This document shows, one piece after another, positions 8,639-16,770 of a DNA stretch of 64,000 nt. How positions within the stretch are numbered: position 1 is the first letter of the stretch; each line of letters starts with the position of its first letter. A program made the translations under genes and the position numbers. This DNA is from Streptomyces sp. P9-A4 (GTDB lineage: Bacteria > Actinomycetota > Actinomycetes > Streptomycetales > Streptomycetaceae). Where the stretch lies: NCBI RefSeq assembly GCF_036634195.1, contig NZ_JAZIFY010000001.1:2862501-2926500 (forward strand), in the 5' to 3' direction. Below the pieces are notes generated by a model. The model did no database searches and was not told the DNA's origin. It saw nothing but the letters and a program-made list of their open reading frames with translations.

Positions 8639-8673
8639 GCCGCCCCCTCCACCTATTCACCCGCTGATGACTC

Positions 8674-8689
8674 TGCATAAGGATATGCA
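8674..8689. promoter_or_regulatory. palindrome TGCATA-AGGA-TATGCA upstream of the RpiR-type gene
   Basis: A perfect 6+6 inverted repeat with a 4-base spacer, AT-rich in a GC-rich region, 36 bases upstream of the regulator start. RpiR-type proteins bind inverted repeats of similar size. Function inferred. Confidence 0.5.
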
Positions 8690-9015
8690 GGCAGGTGGAC
8701 CCAGGGCCAGCCCACTCACAGGGGCGGGTGGACCCGGGCCTTCGGTCTCATCGGGGAAGTGTCGCGCGGGGACCGCCGCACCCCCGGAACCGGGGGGCGG
8801 GACGACGGCGGTCCCCGCGATGGACGCGGGCCCGGGTCAGAACCGGTCTCCGCGTCCGCGGCGTCGATGGAGACCCGGGAGCCGCTCCGGAAGTCCTTGA
8901 CGCCGACAAGGACCAATGTGCCGGACGCGTGTTAAGCGGGTGCTGCGGGTACGTGTCGCGCCCGTACCAGTTGTACGAACGGCTCCGCGCCGCCCGCGGC
9001 ACCCCGCTCCGCGTC
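8690..9015. other. non-coding spacer between rpiR-type gene and cbs
   Basis: No gene can be supported in this 326-base stretch. It holds a nested hairpin (8768-8816) and two related runs GGTGGACCC near 8694 and 8729. A minus-strand reading frame at 8916-8716 begins MVLVGVKDFRSGSRVSID and looks gene-like for about 25 residues, then becomes low complexity. It could be a gene fragment, but I would not call it. Confidence 0.5.
8768..8816. terminator. nested two-stem hairpin downstream of cbs
   Basis: The outer stem GGGGACCGCCG pairs perfectly with CGGCGGTCCCC (11 bp), and inside it CCCCCGG-AA-CCGGGGG forms a second perfect 7-bp stem. It lies about 200 bases past the cbs stop on the minus strand and probably ends cbs or rpiR-region transcripts. 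Confidence 0.5.
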
Positions 9016-10404
9016 CTACTTCCCGCCGCCGTTGGCCAGGAAGGCCAGCAGGTCCTGGCGGCTGACGACACCGGTCGGCTTGCCCTCGACCAGCACGATC
9101 GCCGCGTCGGCGGACTCGCCGAGGACGGCCATCAGGTCGGCGACGGGCTCGCCGGAGCCGACCTGCGGCAGCGGCGCGCTCATGTGGCGCTCCAGCGGGT
9201 CCTCCAGGGAGGCCTGCTTGGTGAAGAGGTGGTCGAGCAGCTCGCGCTCGACGACCGAGCCGACGACCTCCGCGGCCATGACGTCGGGGTGGCCGGCGCC
9301 GGGCTTCACGATGGGCATCTGGGAGACGCCGTACTCGCGCAGCACCTCGATGGCCTGGCCGACGGTCTCGTCCGGGTGCATGTGGACCAGGGAGGGCATG
9401 ATGCCCTCCTTGTGGCGCAGGACGTCCGCGACGGTGGCGGAGGTGGTGTCCTCCAGGAAGCCGTAGTCGGCCATCCACTCGTCGTTGAAGATCTTGGACA
9501 TGTAGCCGCGGCCGGAGTCCGGCAGCAGCACGACCACGACGTCGTCGGGGCCGAGGTCCTTGGCGACCTCCAGGGCGGCCACGACGGCCATGCCGCAGGA
9601 GCCGCCGACGAGCAGGCCCTCCTCCTTGGCGAGGCGGCGGGTCATCTGGAAGGAGTCCTTGTCGGACACGGCGACGATCCGGTCCGTGACGTTCCGGTCG
9701 TACGCGGTGGGCCAGAAGTCCTCGCCGACGCCCTCGACGAGGTACGGGCGCCCGGAGCCGCCGGAGTAGACCGAGCCCTCCGGGTCGGCGCCGACGACCT
9801 GCACGGAACCGCCGCTGGCCTCCTTGAGGTAGTTGCCGGTGCCGGAGATGGTGCCGCCGGTGCCGACGCCCGCCACGAAGTGGGTGATCTTCCCCTCCGT
9901 CTGCTCCCACAGTTCGGGACCGGTGGTCTCGTAGTGGGAGCGCGGGTTGTTCGGGTTGGAGTACTGGTCGGGCTTCCAGGCTCCGGGCGTCTCACGGACG
10001 AGGCGGTCCGAGACGTTGTAGTAGGAGTCCGGGTGCTCCGGGTCGACCGCGGTGGGGCAGACGACGACCTCCGCGCCGTACGCGCGCAGCACGTTGATCT
10101 TGTCGAGCGACACCTTGTCCGGGCAGACGAAGATGCACTTGTAACCCTTCTGCTGGGCCACGATCGCCAGGCCGACGCCGGTGTTGCCGGACGTGGGCTC
10201 GACGATGGTGCCGCCGGGCTTGAGCTCACCGCTCTGCTCGGCCGCCTCGATCATGCGCAGGGCGATCCGGTCCTTGACCGAACCTCCGGGGTTGAAGTAC
10301 TCGACCTTGGCCAGGACGGTCGCCTGGATGCCCGCTGTCACGTTGTTGAGCTTCACCAGCGGGGTGTTGCCGACGAGGCTGATCATCGAGTCGTGGAATT
10401 GCAC
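9016..10404 (-). CDS. cbs: cystathionine beta-synthase
   Basis: A 462-residue PLP enzyme condensing serine (or O-acetylserine) with homocysteine or sulfide; cytosolic transsulfuration. PGGSVKDRIALRM holds the PLP lysine, PTSGNTGVGLAI binds the substrate carboxylate, and GVGTGGTISGTGNYLKE binds the PLP phosphate. Residues about 335-460 form two CBS domains (PSLVHMHPDETVGQAIEVL and PLPQVGSGEPVADLMAVL), which commonly bind adenosyl ligands. The GTG start at 10404 (VQFHDSMISLVGNTPL) has GGAG upstream. Longer frames reaching back into the divergent hydrolase gene are not real. Confidence 0.95.
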   Translation of the reverse strand: MQFHDSMISLVGNTPLVKLNNVTAGIQATVLAKVEYFNPGGSVKDRIALRMIEAAEQSGELKPGGTIVEPTSGNTGVGLAIVAQQKGYKCIFVCPDKVSLDKINVLRAYGAEVVVCPTAVDPEHPDSYYNVSDRLVRETPGAWKPDQYSNPNNPRSHYETTGPELWEQTEGKITHFVAGVGTGGTISGTGNYLKEASGGSVQVVGADPEGSVYSGGSGRPYLVEGVGEDFWPTAYDRNVTDRIVAVSDKDSFQMTRRLAKEEGLLVGGSCGMAVVAALEVAKDLGPDDVVVVLLPDSGRGYMSKIFNDEWMADYGFLEDTTSATVADVLRHKEGIMPSLVHMHPDETVGQAIEVLREYGVSQMPIVKPGAGHPDVMAAEVVGSVVERELLDHLFTKQASLEDPLERHMSAPLPQVGSGEPVADLMAVLGESADAAIVLVEGKPTGVVSRQDLLAFLANGGGK

Positions 10405-10507
10405 CGTAATCTCCGGGGTCTCCGTAATGGTGTGGTCAGCGTATGCGTAGTCGGAGCGGGTTACGGGGCAGTTAGACCCTGAACGGCTTGAAGGAGGTGA
10501 CGGCCCC

Positions 10508-11509
10508 ATGTCGAGGGCGAGGGTGGCGCGGCGGATCGCGGCGGGTGCGGCGTACGGGGGCGGGAGCATCGGGCTGCTGGGAGTGGCCGCGGTGGGGGTC
10601 CTCGTCGCCGAGGTGCAGCTCGCGAAGCGGACGGTGGGCGGCGGGGCGGCCCCGCTGCCACCGGGGGCGGACGGTCTGTACGGCAGGGCGTTCGGCTCGG
10701 ACGACCCGCTGCGGCTGGCCCTTCTGGGTGATTCCACGGCGGCGGGCCAGGGGGTGCGCCGCTCGGGCCAGACGCCGGGCGCGCTGCTCGCCTCGGGGCT
10801 CGCGGCGGTGGCGGAGCGGCCGGTGGTCCTGCGGAACGTGGCGCTCTCCGGTGCCCGCTCGGACGACCTGGAGCGGCAGGTGTCGCTGCTGCTCGCCCAG
10901 CCGCTGGGCCCGCCGGACGTGTGCGTGATCATGATCGGCGCGAACGACGTGACGCACCGGATGCCACCGACCCAGTCGGTACGGCTCCTGGCGTCGGCGG
11001 TGCGGCGGCTGCGGACGGCCGGCGCGGAGGTGGTGGTCGGGACCTGTCCCGACCTGGGGACGATCGAGCCGGTCTACCAGCCGCTGCGCTGGCTGGCCCG
11101 GCGGGCCTCCCGGCAGCTGGCGGCGGCGCAGACGATCGTGGTGGTCGAGCAGGGCGGGCGGACGGTGTCGCTCGGGGACCTCCTCGGGCCCGAGTTCGCG
11201 GCGAATCCGCGCGAGATGTTCGGGGTGGACAACTTCCATCCCTCGGCGGAGGGGTACGCGACGGCGGCGATGGCCGTCCTGCCGACGATGTGCGCGGTGC
11301 TCGGCGTGTGGCCGGAGACCGACCGGATCGAGCCGGAGCGCCGGGAGAACGTGCTGCCGGTGGCGAAGGCGGCGGCCGAGGCGGTCCGGGAGGCGGGCAC
11401 CGAGGTGACGGGCGCCCGGGCGCCGTGGGCGCTGCTCAAGCACCGCCGCAGGCGTCGGCTGCCGGTCCCGGCGGAGGGCCCCGCGGCCACCGACGCCCCC
11501 CTCGCCTGA
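10508..11509 (+). CDS. SGNH/GDSL-type hydrolase, membrane-anchored or secreted
   Basis: A 333-residue esterase-fold protein. An N-terminal hydrophobic stretch (GGSIGLLGVAAVGVLVAEVQL, residues 18-38) is a signal anchor. LALLGDSTAAGQG (about 70-82) is block I with the nucleophile Ser, MIGANDVTH holds the block III Asn, and VDNFHPSAEGY gives the catalytic Asp-His pair. A strong GGAGGTGA site precedes ATG 10508. It is divergent from cbs with a 103-base gap. The C-terminal 80 residues are Ala/Arg-rich and probably disordered. Substrate unknown, probably a lipid or acylated polymer. Confidence 0.85.
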   Translation: MSRARVARRIAAGAAYGGGSIGLLGVAAVGVLVAEVQLAKRTVGGGAAPLPPGADGLYGRAFGSDDPLRLALLGDSTAAGQGVRRSGQTPGALLASGLAAVAERPVVLRNVALSGARSDDLERQVSLLLAQPLGPPDVCVIMIGANDVTHRMPPTQSVRLLASAVRRLRTAGAEVVVGTCPDLGTIEPVYQPLRWLARRASRQLAAAQTIVVVEQGGRTVSLGDLLGPEFAANPREMFGVDNFHPSAEGYATAAMAVLPTMCAVLGVWPETDRIEPERRENVLPVAKAAAEAVREAGTEVTGARAPWALLKHRRRRRLPVPAEGPAATDAPLA

Positions 11510-11621
11510 GCGAGCGCTTAGAAAAGAGGTCCGCATCACATGCCCCGCCCGGTGACCCCATGCGGTACGTACGGGTAACTTCCCTTTCAGTCCGCTCACT
11601 CCGCACCCTCATGGAGCCGTG

Positions 11622-12842
11622 ATGCCCGAAGCCGTGATCGTCTCGACCGCCCGTTCGCCCATCGGCCGGGCCTTCAAGGGCTCCCTCAAGGACCTGCGGC
11701 CGGACGACCTCACCGCGACCATCGTCCAGGCCGCGCTGGCGAAGGTGCCGGAGCTGGACCCGCGCGACATCGACGACCTGATGCTGGGCTGCGGTCTGCC
11801 CGGCGGCGAGCAGGGCAACAACCTGGGCCGGATCGTGGCCGTCGAGATGGGCATGGACCACCTCCCGGGCTGCACGATCACCCGCTACTGCTCCTCCTCG
11901 CTCCAGACCTCACGGATGGCTCTGCACGCGATCAAGGCGGGCGAGGGCGACGTCTTCATCTCGGCCGGCGTCGAGATGGTGTCCCGCTTCGTGAAGGGCA
12001 ACTCGGACTCCCTGCCCGACACGCACAACCCGTTCTTCGCCGAGGCCGAGGCCCGCACCGCGGCGGTCGCCGCCTCCGAGGGCGCGACGTGGCACGACCC
12101 GCGCGAGGACGGCATCGTGCCGGACGCGTACATCTCCATGGGCCAGACCGCGGAGAACCTGGCCCGCCTCAAGGGCATCGGCCGCCGGGAGATGGACGAG
12201 TTCGGCGTACGGTCGCAGAACCTCGCCGAGCAGGCCATCAAGAACGGCTTCTGGGCCCGCGAGATCACCCCCGTGACGCTGCCGGACGGCACGGTCGTCT
12301 CCACCGACGACGGCCCGCGCGCGGGCGTCACCCTGGAGGGCGTGGAGGGCCTGAAGCCGGTCTTCCGCCCCGACGGGCTGGTCACCGCCGCCAACTGCTG
12401 CCCGCTGAACGACGGCGCCGCGGCGCTCGTGATCATGTCGGACACCAAGGCCGCCGAGCTGGGCCTGACCCCGCTGGCCCGGATCGTCTCCACCGGCGTC
12501 TCCGGCCTCTCCCCCGAGATCATGGGCCTCGGCCCGGTCGAGGCGTCGAAGCAGGCCCTGAAGCGCGCCGGCCTGACCATCGGCGACATCGACCTGGCCG
12601 AGATCAACGAGGCCTTCGCCGCCCAGGTCATCCCCTCCTACCAGGAGCTGGGTCTGGATCTGGACAAGGTGAACGTCAACGGCGGCGCCATCGCCGTCGG
12701 CCACCCCTTCGGCATGACGGGCGCCCGGATCACCGGCACGCTCATCAACAGCCTGCAGTTCCACGACAAGCAGTTCGGCCTGGAGACCATGTGCGTCGGC
12801 GGCGGCCAGGGCATGGCGATGGTGATCGAGCGACTGAGCTGA
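11622..12842 (+). CDS. acetyl-CoA C-acyltransferase (thiolase)
   Basis: A 406-residue thiolase catalysing acetyl transfer between CoA thioesters, in beta-oxidation or acetoacetyl-CoA formation. [14 protein letters not shown] contains the nucleophilic Cys (about residue 91), [17 protein letters not shown] the catalytic His, and [14 protein letters not shown] the second Cys near the C-terminus. ATG 11622 has GGAG 5 bases ahead; the GTG three bases earlier is less likely. The C-terminal coding bases take part in a pair of competing hairpins. Confidence 0.92.
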   Translation: MPEAVIVSTARSPIGRAFKGSLKDLRPDDLTATIVQAALAKVPELDPRDIDDLMLGCGLPGGEQGNNLGRIVAVEMGMDHLPGCTITRYCSSSLQTSRMALHAIKAGEGDVFISAGVEMVSRFVKGNSDSLPDTHNPFFAEAEARTAAVAASEGATWHDPREDGIVPDAYISMGQTAENLARLKGIGRREMDEFGVRSQNLAEQAIKNGFWAREITPVTLPDGTVVSTDDGPRAGVTLEGVEGLKPVFRPDGLVTAANCCPLNDGAAALVIMSDTKAAELGLTPLARIVSTGVSGLSPEIMGLGPVEASKQALKRAGLTIGDIDLAEINEAFAAQVIPSYQELGLDLDKVNVNGGAIAVGHPFGMTGARITGTLINSLQFHDKQFGLETMCVGGGQGMAMVIERLS

Positions 12843-12897
12843 GCCGCAGCGGAGGCGCAGCTCAGTGCGACAAGAAGACCGAGCGACTGAGCTGAGC
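12827..12897 (+). promoter_or_regulatory. two mutually exclusive hairpins made by a duplicated thiolase 3' end
   Basis: An 18-base sequence at the thiolase end (12827-12844, covering the stop) is repeated exactly at 12880-12897. Between them CAGCTCAGT (12858-12866) is complementary to ACTGAGCTG in both copies (12833-12841 and 12886-12894). The middle arm can thus pair with only one neighbour at a time, an attenuator-like arrangement. It may simply be a terminator with a duplicated arm. Confidence 0.5.
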
Positions 12898-13160
12898 GAG
12901 CGCGCCTGCTGACCGGGCTGCGGGAGTATCCGACGGGCGACCCCGTCAACCGCCTCGCGTCCGAGCCGTGACCGAATCTCCCCCAGGATGTGACCTACGT
13001 CCCGGGGGAGTTCGTTTTCCCAGGTCAGAGTGGTTTCGGGACTAAACACCCGGCACAAATACCTGTCCAATTCGTGACGTAATGCACTGACAGCGGGCCA
13101 CACCTCAGGACAAGCTGATGTAGGAAGTCGGGGGATCGACTCGGAATCGGGAGTACGTCA
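12898..13160. other. spacer before the 13161 gene
   Basis: No gene. It contains an inverted pair CTCCCCCAGG / CCCGGGGGAG around 12976-13009, and a relatively AT-rich stretch at 13040-13090 that likely carries the promoter of the next gene. I see no clear -35/-10 pair. Confidence 0.4.
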
Positions 13161-13994
13161 GTGAGCGCCATGCCTCTTGCCCTGCTGCTGACCACGGCCG
13201 CTGCCACGGCCGTGGGCGCTGCCGCCCTGCACGCCGTCCACGGTCTCCGCAAGCAGGTCACCGCCCTGCGGAGCGAACTGGCGGCCGGGCGCGGCATCAC
13301 CGTTCCCGCCGCCCGCGCCACGCCTGCCGCCGAGATACGGGCCGCCGTCGCGGAGGCGCTGGCCGAGGAGCGCGAGCGCGAGCTCGCCGAGGCGCGGGCC
13401 TTCTGGGCCGCGCAGGAGGCCCGGGACGCGGCCGACGCCCCGTCCCTGCTCGGCGGTCTCGGCGGCCCGGGCGACGACGGCGCCTTCTTCGTGCCGCGCC
13501 AGGCCGACTTCGTCGGGCTGGAGGCGATGGCCCTGGAGGCCATGGAGGCGGAGGCCGCCGCGCTCGACGGCGCCGACCCGCTCGACGCCTTCGACGAGTA
13601 CCCCGAGGACTCCGCGGAGCTGGCCGCGGCCCGCCGCCGCCACCCCTCGCACCCGGACTTCGTGCCGGTGCAGACGCCCGTCGTCACCGACCACGAGCGG
13701 ACCGTGGCCCGCCTCGAGGAACTGGCGGACACCCGCACGGCGCTGACCGACGTGCGCCCCGGCCCGCTCGGCACGCTCGACGTGTACGTCTTCGCGGACG
13801 GCACGACGCTCTGTATGACCCCGGGCCACCGCGAGACCGCGGAGCGCCTGGCGGAGGCCCTGCGCGCCGGCCGTACGCCGGTGCTGCTCGGCGGTTCGGG
13901 CGTCTCGGGCGCCTTCGCGCTGACCTTCTCGTACGGCGAGACGGACGAGGAGAACGTCTACATCCTGGCGGACCGCGTCATCGCGTCCCTGTAG
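13161..13994 (+). CDS. conserved hypothetical protein with N-terminal membrane anchor
   Basis: A 277-residue protein I do not recognise. Residues about 4-25 form a hydrophobic anchor (MPLALLLTTAAATAVGAAALHAV), followed by a charged helical stretch (AEIRAAVAEALAEERERELAEARAFW) suited to a coiled coil, an acidic linker (DPLDAFDEYPEDSAEL), and a C-terminal globular part with GPLGTLDVYVFADGTTLCMTPGH and ENVYILADRVIASL strands. GTG 13161 is chosen; ATG 13170 is an alternative. Composition matches neighbouring core genes. Confidence 0.7.
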   Translation: MSAMPLALLLTTAAATAVGAAALHAVHGLRKQVTALRSELAAGRGITVPAARATPAAEIRAAVAEALAEERERELAEARAFWAAQEARDAADAPSLLGGLGGPGDDGAFFVPRQADFVGLEAMALEAMEAEAAALDGADPLDAFDEYPEDSAELAAARRRHPSHPDFVPVQTPVVTDHERTVARLEELADTRTALTDVRPGPLGTLDVYVFADGTTLCMTPGHRETAERLAEALRAGRTPVLLGGSGVSGAFALTFSYGETDEENVYILADRVIASL

Positions 13995-14056
13995 GACCCC
14001 GGCGAGGACGGACCGGCAACGGCACGGAACCGTCCCCGCAAGCCCCCCACGGGCGG

Positions 14057-14386
14057 CTAGAGCCCCGAGCGCTCGGCCGCCTCACGTACCCATTCCACGG
14101 CCTCCGCCAGGTCCCCCTCACGGGAGTCGGCAGGGGCCGTTCGCAGGATTTCGGCCAGATCGTTCCCGGCGACGGCGAGCTGGTCGGCCACGGTGAAGAC
14201 GCCCGCGTCCGGCATGGTCCTCGGCTCCCGCTCCGGGTCCTCGACGCGCTGCGCGCGCGCCGCGAGCTTCCGGGCCAGGGCAAGTCCTTCGGCCGCCGCG
14301 CCCCGTTGGAGACGGCTCTGCGGGGCGGCCCGCAGCCGGTCGGCGAAGCGCTCGACGGCGGCGGTCAGTTCACTCGTATCACGCAC
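14057..14386 (-). CDS. small conserved hypothetical protein
   Basis: A 109-residue, mostly helical cytosolic protein starting at GTG 14386 (MRDTSELTAAVERFADRLRAAP). No known domain, signal or membrane segment is seen; Leu/Ala heptad-like spacing suggests a helical bundle. It is convergent with the 13161 gene (62-base gap) and has normal codon bias, so it is probably real. Confidence 0.65.
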   Translation of the reverse strand: MRDTSELTAAVERFADRLRAAPQSRLQRGAAAEGLALARKLAARAQRVEDPEREPRTMPDAGVFTVADQLAVAGNDLAEILRTAPADSREGDLAEAVEWVREAAERSGL

Positions 14387-14535
14387 CCCGCGACCCTACG
14401 CGCCGCCCCGGGCCCCCTGCCAACGGGCGCGGTCCTCGGCACGGTGACGGGAAGGAGTGCGAGGAGCGAACGACCTGCGGCGGGCGGCCCGCCGACTCCT
14501 CCGACCCGCCGCCCCCTGAGGGGGCCTGAACACGC

Positions 14536-14574
14536 GGAAGGGCCCGCCCGGCACGAAGCCGGACGGGCCCTTCC
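14536..14574. terminator. terminator hairpin downstream of the Bax-inhibitor-1 gene
   Basis: A stem begins GGAAGGGCCCG and is closed by CGGGCCCTTCC, with CCGGC/GCCGG inside and a 5-base loop. It lies 18 bases past the minus-strand gene's stop. Stem about 16 bp. Confidence 0.8.
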
Positions 14575-14592
14575 CCCCGAGTCGGGGATGCG

Positions 14593-15495
14593 TCAGTCGT
14601 CGCCCTGAAGGATCGACAGCAGACGCAGCATCTCCAGGTAGATCCACACCAGGGTCATGGTGAGACCGAAGGCGGCCAGCCAGGCCTCCTCGCGCGGCGC
14701 GCCGTAGGTCACGCCGTCCTCGACCTGCTTGAAGTCGAGGGCGAGGAAGCAGGCGCCCAGGATGATGCCGATGACACCGAAGAGGATGCCGAGACCACCG
14801 CTGCGGAAGCCGAGGCCGTCACCGCCGGCGAAGACGGCGAACAGCAGGTTAGTCACCATGAGGAGCATGAAGCCCATCGCGGCGGCCATCACGAAGCCGT
14901 AGAAGCGGCGGTTGACCCGGATCCAGCCCATCTTGTAGGCGATCAGGACACCGGCGAAGACCGCCATGGTGCCCAGGACCGCCTGGATGACCACGCCGTC
15001 GGCGATGTACGTCGAGACGGCGGCCGAGATCACTCCGAGGAAGACACCCTCGAAGGCCGCGTAGCCCAGGATCAGCGCCGGCGACGGCTTGCGCTTGAAG
15101 GACTGCACGAGCGACAGCACGAACGCGACCAGAGCGGCGCCGATCGCGATGCCGTAGGACTTGCCCAGGTTCGCCGGGTCGACCGGCAGCAGCAGCCAGG
15201 ACAGCACGGCGGTGAGCACGACCGTCCCGAGCGTCATGGCCGTACGGCTCACGACGTCGTCGATCGTCATCACGTTGCCGCGGGCCTGCTGCGGGGCGCC
15301 GAGCTGTGTGTCCTGCGGGGCGTACGGGTTGGTCGCGTACGGGTTCGTCGCGCCCTCGGCATACGGGTTGCCGGTGGCGTACGGGTTGGTTCCTACGGCG
15401 GGGCCCCCGGCCTGCGGCTGCTGGCCGTTGAAGCCCGCGGTGCCGTTGTCGCGGCTGAACCCCCGTCGCGAGAAGACCGGGTTGCTGCTCCTCAT
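14593..15495 (-). CDS. Bax inhibitor-1/YccA family membrane protein
   Basis: A 300-residue integral membrane protein with about seven transmembrane helices (residues 80-295), starting with MTIDDVVSRTAMTLGTVVLTAVLSW and ending with LAAFGLTMTLVWIYLEMLRLLSIL. The N-terminal 75 residues are cytosolic, rich in repeated NPYA (NPYATGNPYAEG, NPYATNPYAPQ). ATG 15495 is preferred because GGAGGAGTGAG precedes it. The family includes pH-sensitive calcium leak channels; the bacterial role is unclear. Confidence 0.9.
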   Translation of the reverse strand: MRSSNPVFSRRGFSRDNGTAGFNGQQPQAGGPAVGTNPYATGNPYAEGATNPYATNPYAPQDTQLGAPQQARGNVMTIDDVVSRTAMTLGTVVLTAVLSWLLLPVDPANLGKSYGIAIGAALVAFVLSLVQSFKRKPSPALILGYAAFEGVFLGVISAAVSTYIADGVVIQAVLGTMAVFAGVLIAYKMGWIRVNRRFYGFVMAAAMGFMLLMVTNLLFAVFAGGDGLGFRSGGLGILFGVIGIILGACFLALDFKQVEDGVTYGAPREEAWLAAFGLTMTLVWIYLEMLRLLSILQGDD

Positions 15496-15677
15496 CTCAC
15501 TCCTCCATGGCGTGCCGCACGTGGCGCGGCCTCCCGTCAAGAGTAATGCGTAGGCAAAAGAAACTCTCTAGTGCTCGGGGAGGATCTTTTCCCGTAAGTT
15601 TTCGATCTTCGTCGGCGCCGGAGGACCCCGCTCCGCGAGGCTCACCCGGACAGCACACCCCTTCCGCAGGAGAGCCG

Positions 15678-16292
15678 ATGACCACCGCACCGCACGAGAC
15701 CTGGCAGCTGCGCAACGGGACCGCGTGGGTGTTCACCGCGGGTGAGCGCCTCACCGGGCCCGTCGTCCTGGTCGGTGACGCCGGTACGGACCTGGCGGCG
15801 CTGACCGCGAGTCTGGAGGACGGCCCGTACCCGCTCCTCACCGAACTGCGGGCGCGTGGCCGCGGCTTGGTCCTGGTCGGCCTGCCGGCCGACGCCGGCA
15901 TCTCCGGCGACGGCGGAACCGTCCAGGAGGCCGTCCAGCGGGTGATCGCCGAGGTCCCGGACGACACCCCGCTGACCGTCGGCGGCACCGGCCGCGGCGC
16001 GCTCGCCGCCCGCTACGCCCTGGCGAGCATGGAGTACATGAGGCTGGACCACCGGACCGGGACGCACTTCTCGCACAACGGCGCGGTGCCGGACCTGGAC
16101 GAGGAGGCCGAGCTGATGCGTCTGGGCGGCAGGCCGCGGGCTCCGCTCTTCCTGCGCATGCTCGACGGGGGCGCCGCCGACGGCCTGGGCGAGGACGAGG
16201 CCGATCTGACGACGACCGGCGAGGCGGCCCCCGCCGGTTCGCTGTTCTCCAAGGAGTGCGGCTCCCGGCTGCTGGACAACCTGCCGCACTAG
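15678..16292 (+). CDS. alpha/beta-hydrolase-like protein lacking the nucleophile Ser
   Basis: A 204-residue protein starting at ATG 15678 after AGGAG. It resembles a Streptomyces hydrolase group: GPVVLVGDAGTD, then LTVGGTGRGALAARYALASMEYMRLDHRTGTHFSHNG. The nucleophile-elbow position reads G-x-G-R-G rather than G-x-S-x-G, so a classical catalytic Ser is absent in the visible motif. No signal peptide. It is shorter than typical secreted relatives. Function unknown; it may be a non-catalytic descendant. Confidence 0.65.
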   Translation: MTTAPHETWQLRNGTAWVFTAGERLTGPVVLVGDAGTDLAALTASLEDGPYPLLTELRARGRGLVLVGLPADAGISGDGGTVQEAVQRVIAEVPDDTPLTVGGTGRGALAARYALASMEYMRLDHRTGTHFSHNGAVPDLDEEAELMRLGGRPRAPLFLRMLDGGAADGLGEDEADLTTTGEAAPAGSLFSKECGSRLLDNLPH

Positions 16293-16300
16293 CGAAACCG

Positions 16301-16385
16301 TGGTGCCCGGAACCGGACTCGAACCGGTACGGCCCGAAGGCCAGCGAGGTTTAAGCTCGCCGTGTCTGCGTTCCACCATCCGGGC
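16301..16385 (-). tRNA. bldA: tRNA-Leu, anticodon UAA (bldA)
   Basis: An 85-nt class II tRNA with encoded CCA. Acceptor GCCCGGA (16385-16379) pairs with TCCGGGC. The anticodon stem GCGAG/CTCGC encloses the loop CTTAAAC, placing anticodon TAA over 16351-16353. The long variable arm is GGCC-TTCG-GGCC, and the T arm is ACCGG-TTCGAGT-CCGGT. In Streptomyces the only tRNA for UUA codons is bldA, whose loss blocks aerial growth and antibiotic production. It lies minus strand between a hydrolase-like gene and an ABC exporter operon. Confidence 0.95.
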
Positions 16386-16411
16386 GTCGCGAAGCTCCGC
16401 GTTGGCACATG

Positions 16412-16417
16412 AGCCTA
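16412..16417 (-). promoter_or_regulatory. candidate bldA -10 element TAGGCT
   Basis: TAGGCT on the minus strand (16417-16412) lies 26 bases before the mature tRNA 5' end and fits the Streptomyces -10 consensus. No good -35 partner is visible; CTGAAC 16 bases further upstream is the nearest. Confidence 0.4.
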
Positions 16418-16442
16418 TCGGGGCGCATCCCCCGTTCAGCGG

Positions 16443-16473
16443 AACATCGGCCCGATGTTGTCTTATTTTATTG
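16443..16473 (+). terminator. hairpin AACATCG-GCC-CGATGTT followed by a T-rich tract
   Basis: A perfect 7-bp stem (16443-16459) is followed by GTCTTATTTTATT on the plus strand, an unusual T-rich run in this genome. It has the form of an intrinsic terminator for transcripts running antisense across bldA or out of the 15678 gene. It may instead be an operator for bldA. Confidence 0.5.
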
Positions 16474-16770
16474 ACGTCTGAGGGTGCGTCAGTGCAGGTG
16501 GGGACGTTTTCGCCGAACTGTGACAGGGGTCGCAGGCGCAAAGCCGCACCCCCTGGAATGACGAAAAGTCGTCGCACGTCTGTCACGTCGGCCGAAGCCC
16601 GCCGTTCCGGCCCGTCTCAGGGACGCCGTCATACCTCAGGAGGAGGATCCGGCCCCCCGGTCCGACTCCAGGCTGCCCCGGGAACGGGCACAGGGGCGGA
16701 CGATCCGGACTCGAACGAACGACACGATGGAGGGGTTCCCGCAACAGCCCCGCAGTGACAGGAGTCCCTC
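16474..16770. other. leader region of the ABC exporter operon
   Basis: No gene is supported in these 297 bases. AGGAG just before GTG 16771 is the ribosome-binding site. CTGTGACAGG (16517) and CTGTCACGTC (16579) form inverted half-sites that could be regulatory. Confidence 0.35.

Noticed and set aside
8716..8916. Minus-strand ORF starting MVLVGVKDFRSGSRVSID
   Set aside because: First 25 codons look gene-like but the remainder is low complexity and overlaps a structured hairpin; no ribosome-binding site. Possible fragment only.
10404..10932. N-terminal extension of cbs to 10932
   Set aside because: Would overlap the divergent SGNH hydrolase; cbs conservation starts at the GTG 10404.
16300..16758. 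Plus-strand ORF over bldA
   Set aside because: It is antisense to a tRNA and lacks any domain.
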